Position numbers and translations under genes: made by a program. A stretch of 64,000 nt of DNA from Globisporangium splendens (taxonomy: Eukaryota; Oomycota; Peronosporomycetes; Pythiales; Pythiaceae). Positions 31,003 through 42,486 of the stretch are shown here, one piece after another (position 1 is the first letter of the stretch; the number at the start of each line of letters is the position of its first letter). The DNA lies in the NCBI GenBank assembly GCA_006386115.1, contig VFIW01000048.1:286007-350006 (forward strand). Reading direction: 5' to 3'. The notes beneath the pieces are model-generated. The model was not told the DNA's origin and searched no databases. It saw only the letters and a program-made list of their open reading frames with translations.

Positions 31003-31282
31003 GATGGGTGCATCTTCTCTCTCTTTCCCATGCTAGTTGCATCCAGACGCTTGCAAGCTGAATCTGCGGTGAACCTCTCAAGTTGGTAGTGCTAGTCGTA
31101 CTGTTTTGTTTTGACCCATTGTGTCAGGAACCTTTGGAGCTGTGTGGACTTCCCCATCGAGTCCCCTACTCATTTTAGTCTGCGTTGAATAGGAACAAGT
31201 TGTTGATGTTGTGACCCGATCACGTTGTCATCGTTTGCTTTTCAACTTCAAGGTGTCCGTTGTGTCGCTCGACGCTTCAACA

Positions 31283-34200
31283 CTACGGTGTTGGCTCTGG
31301 CGTTGCCGCCTCATCTGCATCTTCTTGTTGGGTCTCGGCCAGAATCGCACACACCATGTTAGTCACATCACGCTTGGTCACTTTGAAGTTGGAGTGCTTG
31401 TGGATGTACTCGAAGATCAGCTCCTTCTTGCCGCCGACAAACACCATTTTGCGCACGTCGTCGTACAGTGGGTGATCTTTCGGGACCGTGCGGATCTGCG
31501 GGTACTTTTCAAAAATCTCTTTCTCTACGGGGTGATTGTGCACGAGGAACTGAGTTTGCTCTGGGACTTGGATGCACCACGTGTTATGTTTTCCCGCGCG
31601 GTAGACAGCGACGGCTGAGAATCGAAACTGGCACCCCGTTGCGCGCGTTTGCTTGTTCACCCGAAATCCCTTGCCGCGTGACGGAAGGTCCCACCCGTGG
31701 GTGCAAATGTACTTGCGTGTGTACGTTTGAAGCTCGCTGGGAACCAGACACAATGGCCCGCCGCGTTGCGCACGCTTGGATTGCAGGATTTGCGCATTGC
31801 GCCGCGCGACACTAACTGTCTCCTTGACCACGACCTTGGTGTGGTTTGAGACCATGTATTCGTCTTTCAAGTATGCCGAGAAGCTCTCCCAGGACGCATG
31901 GAACTCCTTCACGCGCTCGACCTCGACGTGGATGCCTCCATCTTGGTAACTCGCTCCTGTCTGCTGCTTCTTTTCTCTGCTAACGTGCCGATGACCATAA
32001 ACGACGTCATCGCCTCCAGATCCATCGCTTCCCTGTGTATCTTCGCCATTTGTGGATGCGATTCTCCTGCCATCTTCGTTGTATTCGCCACGATCATTGT
32101 CTTCCTCATAACTACCCTCAGCGTCATTTCCATCATATTGACGTCCAGATACTCGTCGCTCGTATTGTTGCTGCAGCGTTGATGTGATTCCTGGCAATGC
32201 CATCATTTGGTCTGGCGCAGGTATCCTTCCGACGCTTTACAGCCACACATATGCACAAGGATATACGAATAAGGTCAGCACCATGAAGCGCCACATGCAC
32301 GTACAAAAGCAGCAAAACGTACCTGAATTCATGACCACCGCTGTTTGGAAACTCGGCCACGACTTGCGTCTCCCCATGTGCCTGGGTCGTATGATTGCTG
32401 CTGTTGACCAGCGCACAGATAGCATCATACATCGGGTGGTCCCGTGGAATCGTGCGGATATCGAGGAAATTGTTCGAAGTCGGTGGTGCCACGGCATTGT
32501 CGGAGGAAGTCTTTGCACTCTCTGGTGGAATCTCAGGATTGTGGAGTGGCTGCTCGACATGATCCACTGGGACGAGCGAGTAGTAACTCTGAAAGGTCTC
32601 CGTGATAATCGGGTGGTTGTGAGTGCAGACTTGCAGAGGCACAGGCACCTGAATGCACCATACGTTGTCGATACATGCAACCTGTGCCGTGAAAGTAAAG
32701 TGGCATCCAGTAGACCGAATGCAATGTGTGCGAGCTCGTTTACCCTCACCACGAGGCCGCTTCCGTCTCCCAAGCGAACAAATGTACCGACGCGAGTACG
32801 TTTTCCATTCGTCTGGAATCAGGACCACGAGGTCACCTCGTCTCGCTTTCTCGGACTCCAGTAAACGCTTGTTCCGCTGCGCCACTCGGATTGTTTCATG
32901 GATCGCAACCTTTGTGTGGGTTGCACGCATGTAGCTATCGACGTACTCGAGAAAGGCTTCCCACGACGCGTGAAACTCTTTCACACCCAATACTTGCACA
33001 CCTTGAGATCCATCATTCACAGCGCTGGTCACATTTGAACTCCCTACAGAGTTTACACCATGGAGAACTATTGGCTGATGCCCAGCTCTTCGACTGTCAT
33101 ACTGCTCGTCTCTGTCGTCGCAGCGGTCATTACTGGATAATTGCTGCGAAGCACTATTTGCCGGCGCCATCACCGTCTGGGGAGTGCCCTCGAACACTTC
33201 GTGCATAATCTGGTGCGTATGCACACGATATTGCGTCCCCAGCGGAACGTGGATCCGCCATTCGCCATTCTGGATGCGTGCCATTCGTGCAAGGAACCGG
33301 AATTCACAGCTCCTACCGCGTAGATTAGACCTTGTTCGCAATCCATTCCCACGTTCTCTGCGCGTCCACCCATGGGTGCAAATATACCGTCGACAGTACG
33401 TTTGCCACTCCTCTGGAAGCAACAGCGCGTGCGTACCACGTTTCTTGGCCGACGCGAGGATGGTTTTGTTGCGTTTTGCAACGCTGATTGTCTCGCTGAT
33501 CACGATCTTCGTCCGCGTCACGCGCATATACGCATTCAAGTACGAAAAGAAATCATCCCAGGACGCATGGAAATCCTTCAAGAAGCCGACTTCAAAGCGA
33601 GGGCCTCTATCGATGAGGATCGCGACTCCATTACCGGAGTAGCTTTCGATCGGCTCTGTTGCAGAATGATTCATGATGCTACCTGTGTCTTCGATACAAT
33701 CATTCGCAGCATCGACTCTGGGCTCATCCCTTTCATTTTGCTCGTCTCGCTCATCATTTTGGTAGTGCTTATCGGCAATATCATCTCGGTCTCCATCTTC
33801 TTCTACGTCTTCTCCATGGGTCTCAGCACCCTTGACTTCAGATCTCCTTCTTGAGTGATCGTGTTGCAGAAACGGGCTCGCCATGAATTCGACTCTAGTT
33901 GCATCTTGAATACATGCTGCTGCTTCATCTCGGGCATCACATTCGTCTCTTTCTACCCTCGGTTCTTTATCGACTGGTAGCTGTCTGTGAGAATCAACTT
34001 CATGACGCTGCTCGTCTCGCTCGTCTCGGTCTTCTCCTCCGTCATCATTGACTGGTTGTCGTGTCCCAAAACCACCATTCTCTTGCTCCTCTCCTTCCTC
34101 TTCATCGACTGGCTCTCGCCTTGCAGAAGCTTTCTCTACTTCTTCAGAGTCATTCTCTTCGTCTTCTCCTTTTGCCTCATCGACTTGATCTGGTGTCCCG

Positions 34201-35267
34201 CGATCGTTCCGTACCGCTTCTTCTACTTCATTGCCCGTTTCAGAGGCAACAGCAGCAGTGCTATGTACAGGATAACGTGGAGGTTCTGGTACAATTCTTT
34301 GTTGTCCACTTGACGCTCTGTGATTGCTGTTCCGAACAACGGGCACTCTGCACAAAACAGCACAATTGACGAGTCGTCACTCAAGTAAGTCCAACACTCC
34401 GTCCGGTGTCCTGCCAGTCAAACAGTGCACGTACATTCGTTCTTTCGCCGCTGGCACTTTCACTTGAACCTCCACACCGCCCACTACTGGGTGGTTGTGC
34501 ACACACATCTGCGTCGGGATGGGCACATGGATACGCCACGCACCGGGGACACCTCGGATGGCTCCCACCTGCGCTATAAAGCGAAACGGACAGTGCATCG
34601 CGACTGACGAGTGTTCAAAAGTCAAAGTCAATGTCTGCGTGCACACATACTGGCGGGAAAATGTCCCCAGATACTCTGGTAATGGCTGCCAACTCCCAGC
34701 CGTGCGGCGCGCAGCGAACACCTCGTTGTGCTCTGCGACGCTGACTGTCTGCGTGACTGCGATGTGGGTCTGCGTCGTCGCGTACATATAGTACTTCAAA
34801 TACGCAGAGAAATCGTCCCAGGACGCGTGGTACTCCTTCAGGCGGCCAACGCGGAATTGCGGCAGCTTCAGCGCTTCAATGGCACGGACCACGCCATCAT
34901 CATCAGCAGCAGTAGCAGCAACGTCACCGTCGCCATGACGATGACTCTGGCGGCGCTTCCGATGAGCATGACTCAGTGTCTGGAGAGAGCCTTCGCCCTC
35001 TTGCTCATCCTCGTCATCTTCGTATTCGGAACCGCTGCTTCCCTCCGCGTCGACATCGTCTTCGGTATCGATCACGATCACTTCCTCACTCCTGGACGAA
35101 CACACACACAAACGCACAGAAAGAAAGAGAGGCGCTGAGTATGGACGGCGAACACACATACAGAGTAACGCACACACTCACACACTGGGCACGTACGTTG
35201 ACGTACGCTCGCGGGTGGCGTGTCGAAGGTTCCGCTGCGCCGCGGCAGCGTGTGTCTCGCCAGCCAT
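31283..35267 (-). CDS. Four tandem FAR1/WRKY-GCM1-like zinc domains
   Basis: Four exons (35197-35267, 34435-35091, 32323-34347, 31283-32234) with phase-consistent GT-AG introns of 105, 87 and 88 bp, giving 1234 residues. Four copies of a ~120-residue unit lie at about 108-225, 500-620, 698-820 and 1027-1150. Each begins with a K-[ED]-[FY]-HASW-x2-F motif. A central C-T-H-G type cysteine, a second cysteine before F-x-F, a tryptophan and a closing HNH-type pair follow, the ligand spacing of FAR1/MULE N-terminal zinc domains. Unit 2 has HTH instead of HNH. Long acidic linkers separate the units. No MULE transposase domain follows, so this is probably a domesticated DNA-binding protein. The third intron's acceptor could alternatively be about nine bases further in. 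Confidence 0.78.
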
Positions 35268-37431
35268 GACTGACGTTCACTGATCATTTTGTCACGGAAA
35301 GCACTTTCGAGTCAAGATGCCGTACTGTGTTGACTGTGTATTCCGGCATAAGAACTAAACCGTTGCTCGTGTGTGTGTTTGCAAATAATTGGATGCATCC
35401 GTAAAATAACATAAATACGAAACTAACACCTTGCAATTCATACGGTTGAAGACAGAGGGTTTTTTATCAGCAATATGGAATAACCAGCGAAAATAACCAG
35501 TAAAACATGGACTCTTTCTTGGTGCTCATCAGTTGCCATCACCACAGCCTCCGATTTCCTCTTTCGTGGCCTTTAGGGACAGGTCTCTTCAAAGAGATGT
35601 CAGGTCGCAACTGTTTTTCGTGCCAATGTGGGAGATGGAAGAAACGGAGCAAGCACAGTAGCATCGTCGTCATTTTTTGTCTCAAGTTGTAGCTTGTGGC
35701 GAGATGACACTGGCAGCCTGTGTGGCTCAGCGATGATATGCCACCACAACTGCAAGAGCAGACGCACTGATGGGTGGTGTACAGTAGATGCGACCAACTA
35801 GATCCACCTCTCTGTGTGCTTCGTTATTCAGCGTCTGACAGCCGTAGCAGCTTTGCAAGCGAGCATGACGTGTCACACGAGTTGAAGGAATTGGGTGGTG
35901 AGATGCTAGATAGAGAGCGATCCTCGTTTCTCTCGGGTGAGTTTACCCGTGAGCCATTGCAGCGGAGGAACGTGCTCAGGGTGAAGCAACGAACGCGTCA
36001 TCTCAAGGAAATGTGGAGTGACCTGAGTGCATCAAAATGGACATAGAAAGTACGCTGCAGTGATCTTTTGCTCGTGATTGTCAAACTCAGATTTGGTCGA
36101 AATGAGCTCACCAACAAAAGGAAGCTGTCAGATCTTATTCTTCACTTTACACGTTCAGGAGCTGCATATTAATGAAATGCGTGTACATCTTTTGCTGGGT
36201 ACTTTGGCGCGTTGTACCATCTAAATGGAACTGATTTTCTTGCAAAGAGTTTCACAGGTCAACCAGCAAGTCAACTTACCACAATGTTCAACTGCGCTAC
36301 TACAGAGAACAACAACACCAGTGATACCAGCGAACTAGGAAGAGTGAAACGAGTTTGTTGCTTCCGCTCTCTAGCCGTGAGAGACATCCGTGTGTATCTG
36401 GTGATGAATGCTCGCCTCACACACTACAAAACGTATTATGGTCTATGCTTCCAGATAGATTGAGCGGGTTCGCGAGAGATTGTTTGCATGGTGTCGATCC
36501 CAGTGGTGATGCGCTCACGCATGGCGAAGAGGTACAGTGTTGTTTGTGCATTTCAGGGCGACTCAACGGCTCTCCTGAGAGCTCAATTCACAAGTGAGTG
36601 ACTTAACGCATCGCTTGAAACCATCCTCTTCAACTGTCTGTGACGTCGATACTTCCATACTGTGTGTCACTTGAAGATGCCAATTGCACCAAACTCTACG
36701 GCGCTGGTGATGTCATGATGCCTTGATGGCATGCACGATGGGGCTGGAATACCCCCTTTCTATCAGCAGATTTGCTGATGTGAAAATGCAAATGCGCGCG
36801 ACAAGACCATTGCACCCACCCTTGTCGTTTACGACGAGGACGGAGTGGTGCACCTCATCCCGTACTCGTCATACTTTCAATGTCGTGGGGGTTGGAAGAC
36901 ACAGCAACGAGCGAGCTGTTGACTCGAAGGTTCACAGGTGTAAGGCGTCACAAATGGAACTAGCGTGTGGATAATTCCTTCCTCGCCGAGTCGGCTTCTT
37001 TGTTTTCGCATGCAGAGAGCCAACAAGTGGGTACAGAATCGCTGCTGCCTGTAAAATACGGAAATACGGGACAATCCTCCCCTGAACTGAATATCTGCGA
37101 CTCGAGGAGGTTCACAAGTGCACTGAGCTCCATGAGATCCCAAATCCCGCGAGAATATCAGATACACAGGACCTCAACTGCAACGTTGCAAACGAACGAC
37201 CACAGAAAAGCGTCTGTAAACTCTATGGCATCACGCGCACACTCATCAGCCGTTCAATTGTGCACTTCGAAAGTACTCCCCTGCGTCTTCTCGTGCCCAC
37301 AAACTGCGAAAACAAGCCACCCAAGCAGCTACTTTGTATCGTTTCTGCTCGCTGCACAGTGTAAGCTCACCTAAAGGACCTGACGAAGTATCGAAATAAA
37401 TGTGTCGATGAGACCTCGGTCCACTTCCTCG
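35268..37431. other. 2.2 kb region without a supported gene
   Basis: Between the FAR1-like gene start and protease copy 3. Open frames are short and lack domain motifs. The sequence is less GC-rich than nearby genes. No clear transposon ends, tRNA or repeat was found. Confidence 0.5.
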
Positions 37432-37448
37432 TCATTCTCGAATCTGCC
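37432..37448 (+). promoter_or_regulatory. Core promoter of protease copy 3
   Basis: TCATTCTCGAATCTGCC, a diverged version of the Inr-FPR element of copies 1 and 2, at an equivalent distance (about 57 bases) upstream of ATG 37489. The adjoining CAGCTTC leader sequence is shared as well. Confidence 0.55.
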
Positions 37449-37488
37449 AGCTTCAGAGCAAGCCAGATTCCCTGTAACTTCAGCCTTG

Positions 37489-38571
37489 ATGAAGACCACC
37501 GCCGTCCTCGCCTTCGCTGCTATCGCCGCCGCCACGGCCAACGCCATCGACATCCCGGCCGAACACCACCAGCGATTCCTCCGCGAACAAGCCTCCATCG
37601 CCGAGGAACTCGCCCAGTGGAAGGACAGTGTCGCCGGTCAGGTCGCCAAGAAGAACGGATACTACAAGGAAGCGCAATCCGATGACACAGTCCTGAATGA
37701 TGAATATCTCAAGCGCTTCTTCCTCACCAAGCTGAGCATCGCCGAAGCCGAAAAGGCCAACCCAGAAGCCACCTTCTCCGTCAACACGCCATTCACGCTC
37801 ATGACCGACGAGGAGTTCGCGCAGTACGTCAAGCGCTCGTCGGCCACGGTCGGCGGTCTCAACGCGCTCGCCGCCACCAACGCCACCACTGTCACCATCG
37901 ACCAGCCTCAAGGCAACCTGCGCAAGCTCGCTACCACGCTGGACTGGACCACGTCGGGCTGTGTCGCCGGTGTCAAGGACCAAGGCAACTGCGGCTCGTG
38001 CTGGGCATTCTCGTCGGTCGGTGTGCTCGAGTCGGCCAACTGCTTGAAGAACGGCGCTCTCCAGTTGTTCTCGGAGCAACAGGTCACCAGTTGCGACACG
38101 AAGTCGAGTGGCTGCAACGGCGGTGCGACATCATATGCACTCCAATACGTCAAGAGCAAGGGCTCCATCTGCACCGCCGACTCATACCCATACACTTCTG
38201 GTGATGGAACAACAGGAACCTGCAACACGTCGTCGTGCACGGCCAAGACGCTCTCCATCTCGTCTGTCACGAGCGTTTCTGCAACGGAAGCCGCGTTGAT
38301 CTCGGCGATTGCCAAGCAGCCTGTCGCTGTCGCCGTCGCCGCTGGCAATAATGCTTGGAAGCAGTACAGCGGTGGCGTCTTGTCGTCGTGCGAGACTACG
38401 GATTTGGACCACGCTGTGATCGCTGTCGGCTACGATGCTACGTCGTTCAAGCTCAAGAACCAATGGGGTACGTCGTGGGGAAACAACGGCTTCATCAACC
38501 TCAAGCGCAACGGCGCGGACTCGGCGTGCAGCGTCGTCAACCCGTACAGCGTGTACCCAAACATCGCTTAA
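37489..38571 (+). CDS. Secreted papain-like cysteine protease (C1A), copy 3 (mosaic)
   Basis: Single exon, 360 residues: signal peptide identical to copies 1 and 2, I29-type propeptide, catalytic Cys170, His308 and Asn324, so probably active. Nucleotide identity to copies 1/2 is patchy. From the ATG to about 37669 it appears identical. A short replaced, shortened segment in the propeptide (AQSDDTVLNDEY) follows. About 37708-38097 is again nearly identical, with a single change giving Val for Ala. The last ~470 bases are clearly diverged, mainly at third positions. Block boundaries this sharp suggest gene conversion. The upstream in-frame ATG at 37402 lies before the promoter and is rejected as start. 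Confidence 0.93.
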   Translation: MKTTAVLAFAAIAAATANAIDIPAEHHQRFLREQASIAEELAQWKDSVAGQVAKKNGYYKEAQSDDTVLNDEYLKRFFLTKLSIAEAEKANPEATFSVNTPFTLMTDEEFAQYVKRSSATVGGLNALAATNATTVTIDQPQGNLRKLATTLDWTTSGCVAGVKDQGNCGSCWAFSSVGVLESANCLKNGALQLFSEQQVTSCDTKSSGCNGGATSYALQYVKSKGSICTADSYPYTSGDGTTGTCNTSSCTAKTLSISSVTSVSATEAALISAIAKQPVAVAVAAGNNAWKQYSGGVLSSCETTDLDHAVIAVGYDATSFKLKNQWGTSWGNNGFINLKRNGADSACSVVNPYSVYPNIA

Positions 38572-39295
38572 GTGTGCGGCTGTCGCGCTGCTCAGGACTG
38601 GATATTCTCGTTAGGTAGACACCAAAGCAGGCATCATCAAGATTCTTTTTAACAGTTAGTTTTTGAACAAGCATTAGCAACGTTCAGCAGTGGGATGAGT
38701 GGCTCAGCCTTGAGGTGGCCATCATTGAACTCTGACGTTGCACTGAGGCGTAGTGTAACACCAGAGCTCAGATGCAGAATCTCGTTTGACTCCCAGGTTT
38801 GATCTCAACACGGGTGCTGCCCAGCTACTGGTGCATAAACTCAAGTGAACCAAGGAGTTCAGAAGCAGCAGGATATCATGACGATTCAAGTCAAGCGAAG
38901 CATGTGTTGAAAACTAGGCTCAGACGGCAGAAATTCGGTGGTGATGGCACCCGAGCGCGTTGACAGTGGAGGAGCGTGCACGGTTTACTGCCAGCAAACC
39001 TACGGGCAACGAGCGACTTCTGTCGGCGCATGATGCCTGAGGCATCGTTGTGGACGTGAAAGCTCATCACTCGTTTAAACGGCAAGTGCTGTAGATTATT
39101 GGAACCCTTCCATCAGCGGTTCACCAGCTGCTCTAGAGCGGTTCAAGTGCAAACAATTGAGCCGGTTCAACCGAGTTCAAAATGTAATGTGACCCACGCT
39201 AATCCAGATCCACCGCACATTCTGTGGATAGATTTCCACCAACAGCAGCAGCTCCGCTTGTCATCCATCACCCGAAGAGAGACGAGGACACCAGA
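38572..39295. other. Intergenic region
   Basis: About 720 bp between protease copy 3 and TIM21. No coding, RNA or repeat feature is supported. Confidence 0.5.
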
Positions 39296-40316
39296 ATGCT
39301 GCGCCACGTCGGACTCCACGCGCGTCGCGCGCTGCCGAAGACCACCACCGCCGCCGTCGCCGAGTGCCAGGCCGCGCAGGCGCTGCGACGCACGAGCGCC
39401 AACCCGCGCACATTCGTGACCACGCGCGCGCGTCTCAACGCCGAGAAGGTAAGGGCAAATGCCTCACATGCTAGACAGTTCAGAGCTCTTCCGACGCTCG
39501 CGCATTATAGAGACGCTACGGATCGCCGCAATGATGCACTCCTGTATGTGTAATGACTGCTCTGTGTGTCTTGATGTATGTGTGTAGCCTGCGGCGGAGG
39601 GTGCGCAAGCCGGCAAGCCGCAGGATGCGCTCGTGCTGACGCCGTACGAGAAGGTGACGGCAACGGCGACCGGCGGCTTCTGGCTCGGATTGCTCGGTCT
39701 CGGCGCCGCTGGCGTCTACTTTGTGATCCGCGAGCTGATGCCAAAGTACGTCTTTGCTCTTGGTGATCTTGGGTAGAAGGCAGTGAACACCCTCTGGAGT
39801 ATGATGTTGCGTGTCTCTGTTTCTCTTTGTGGAACGTAGCCGAATGAGCCCGAACGGACTGTTCAGTGAGACGCTGGACTTTCTCTCGGAGAACACGGAC
39901 GTGACGTCGCGTCTCGGCATGCCCGTCCACGGCTACGGCCACGACCACGGCGGCCACCGTGAGGGTCGACGAAACCGCATCGAGCACGTGAACCTCAAGG
40001 ACAAGGACGGCAACCCGCGTCTTCGGTACGTTGGCGTGCACGTTATGCCTTATGAGTATGTGTATAACGGTCTCACCATTTCTTCTTGCTCTTTATGTGA
40101 ACTTGTAGCATCAAGTTCAACATCAAGGGACCATCGGGCCACGCGTATGTGTTTGCCGAAGTGAACCACGACATGAAGAAGCACGAGTTCGTGTACCTCA
40201 TCGTGCAGTTCACCAAGACGGGCGAGGTCGTGAAGGTCATCGACAATCGACAGATCCTCTTGGCCGACACCAAGGAGGAGCAGGACGCTTTGCGCCAGCT
40301 GTTGGGCAAGCAGTAA
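39296..40316 (+). CDS. TIM21: Mitochondrial import subunit Tim21
   Basis: Four exons (39296-39448, 39588-39745, 39840-40025, 40109-40316) with GT-AG introns of 139, 94 and 83 bp, giving 234 residues. A basic, arginine-rich N-terminus of about 45 residues is a mitochondrial presequence. One membrane span, FWLGLLGLGAAGVYFVI, lies at about 83-100. The intermembrane-space domain carries IKFNIKGPSGHAYVFAEV and ends in a C-terminal helix, as in Tim21. Tim21 links the TIM23 translocase with TOM and the respiratory chain. The gene converges on the IFRD gene, with 283 bp between stop codons. Confidence 0.9.
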
Positions 40317-40550
40317 ACCAAGTTACCGACCAAAGTCATTCCCGTTTTTGCATACTGGACGACGTAGTCTGCCTGACAATACAGCCCACTGACAGGTTCT
40401 GCTCCCACAGTCTTCGCCTTCAAACAAGGAGCACTGAATGAAAAAAAGCGATAAAGTAAATATGTATTTGCTCGGTAACCAAAATGCGGATAATCACTCT
40501 CTTTCTCTGTGCCGTGCGAAGAGGGATGCCCTTGAGGTTGCGGCTTTAGT

Positions 40551-40556
40551 TCTCTC

Positions 40557-40588
<32 letters not shown>
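40551..40588. repeat. (TC)n microsatellite
   Basis: A nearly perfect CT dinucleotide run between the convergent TIM21 and IFRD 3' ends. Confidence 0.85.
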
Positions 40589-40592
<4 letters not shown>

Positions 40593-40599
40593 CTTAAAC

Positions 40600-42486
40600 T
40601 CAATCTTCGAATAAAAACGCGTTCTGCGCCATGCCCTTTCGGGAGACTTCGTTGCGTTTGCTCACAGCCTTGGATTTGTGGTTGGCGCGCTGCTTGGATG
40701 TCGAGACCATGCTCATTTTCACGGCGGTTTTGCTCTCGGACACGTCAAACACGTCGCGCAACACGTCGTTTTCCACCATGTGCACCTAGTAGAGAGCAAC
40801 GAGTTAGATTCAAACTTTCAGCGTTCGCACATATATAAAGTTAAGCAAGTACCTGGAAGCCGCTTTGAAGCACATGACGAAACACATGCACCTGGAAAAA
40901 GCAGCGCCACGTCGAGATCGAGAGCGTCTCGTCCTCGATCTGGAGCTCCTCGTGCGGTCCCTCGCCCGTTCGCAGCGTCTCGAGCACTTCCTTGAGCGAC
41001 GATCGCTGCACCTTGCGGTTCTTCTTGCCAATGCTCTTACCCGTTTCCTTCATGTACCGCTCGATCTTGGTGTCCAACCCGCCGATGAGACTCGAGTCTG
41101 GATCTTCGTCCGTGTAGCACCAGGTATCATCACCATCGTCTCCTTGCGACGACACCTCGTACTTGCACTGCACCAGAAGCGCGAGCACCTCGCATGCTGC
41201 CGAGCGCACTGAAGGGTTCACGCCTTCACGGGCAAAGCCAGAGATTGCCGCTACGTGGTCGTAAATGATCGAGTTGCCGTCGTAGATCTTGGGCACGATC
41301 GCACGCGAACGGAACGTGCTGATCAGGAATGCCCAACACTCGAGCACAGCGATGATCAGCGACTCGGGATACTCGTCGCCTTCTTCGTCGGCGTCCTTCG
41401 ATGCTGTGAGCAGATGACCGAGCACATCGACGAGCTTCCACTTCTGTTGATCTTCGCGACAACACACAAAGCACGCAATGCTGAGTGCGTACACGGCTTC
41501 CACGCGCAGAGCTGGATCGCCTTCGTCGGTGAGAATGCGCTGCAGTGGCGCACGAATGTCTGCAGGGATAAAGCACAAGACACATTCGTTATGAGTTCAA
41601 CATTGTAAATAAGGCACACAGGAACCAACGACATACTAGCATATACGCATACGATACCATCAAAGAATTCCTGTTCATCCGATCCAAGCGTGGTCGCTAG
41701 GACACCCAGAGAGCGCAGCGCCAGCGTGCCCGAGTCCTTCATCCGCTTCTTGAGGCACGCGAGGATGTTGGACGTCAGCGTCACTTTGGACGACTGCACA
41801 CTGGCGGTCATCACGGAGCCGCACAACAACCGAATGATCTAGCAGTGTGTCCATACATACTTTGTGGTCGATAGAACGCCTTGAGCCTGCAATGCATGAA
41901 GTATCAATCATACCTTTCGCAGTGCTTGGATCTTGGTCGTGTCTCGCTTCTCCATGAGCTCGTCAATGGCCGTCTCGAGCTCCTCGTCGCGCTCGTGGTG
42001 CGCACCTCCGTACTGCTGTGCTTTCCACTTGTTCGTGCGTTTCTTTTGCTGCGATCCCGCAGCTCCACCATCTCCATTGAGACCTCCGCGCGCGCCATTC
42101 TCATTCTGCTCCCACTCCAGAACGCTCTCGAGGTCCGAGCTCGCCGACGACTCGTCGCGGTTCGTGATGATACTGAAGTCCACCGATCCCTGGTCGTCCT
42201 CGTGCGCGAGTGCCTGCCACAACAACCGCTTGCCTTCCTGTACACATGCCATGCATTCCACACAATATCAGCCGTACGCCATCAATCATTATGCACACAA
42301 AATCCTTCATGCTTTACATCCAGTGTACACGAATGCGCACATACAGTGCATCAATCGCCTGCACTACAAACACACGTGCACGCATGTAGACAGATCAGCA
42401 CATACCTCGGAGAGCCGACGCCGCAGCTGTGGGTTCGCCAGGTGCTTGCTTCGCGACGCGGTCTTGCCGTGTCCACCGCGCGCCAT
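40600..42486 (-). CDS. Interferon-related developmental regulator (IFRD) family protein
   Basis: Five exons (42406-42486, 41914-42237, 41658-41838, 40853-41559, 40600-40785), GT-AG and phase-consistent, 492 residues. N-terminal basic and acidic segments precede an ARM-like helical region starting AIDELMEKRDTTKIQALRK. Then come SNILACLKKRMKDSGTLALR and PALRVEAVYALSIACFV. The C-terminal IFRD motif includes VHVFRHVLQSGFQVHMVEND and FDVSESKTAVKMS, matching the FxxVLGSGxQxHLxxNxxLRxxFEL pattern of IFRD1/2. The family acts as transcriptional co-regulators, with ribosome association reported for animal IFRD2. The exon 3 donor reads GTATCG, a weaker consensus than the others, but it alone restores the frame. 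Confidence 0.85.

Larger units (their letters stand above)
29405..31047 (+). repeat. Right arm of 1.64 kb inverted repeat
   Basis: Reverse complement of 26318-27960. It ends within TTGCATCCAGA, after which the two flanks diverge. The inner boundary is at AACAAAGCGC. Confidence 0.93.

Noticed and set aside
37402..37488. Upstream in-frame ATG extension of protease copy 3
   Set aside because: It would place the signal peptide internally and start before the core promoter.
41839..41913. Extra small exon in the IFRD gene
   Set aside because: It would require an 18 bp intron; a single 75 bp intron gives a better, in-phase join to conserved sequence.
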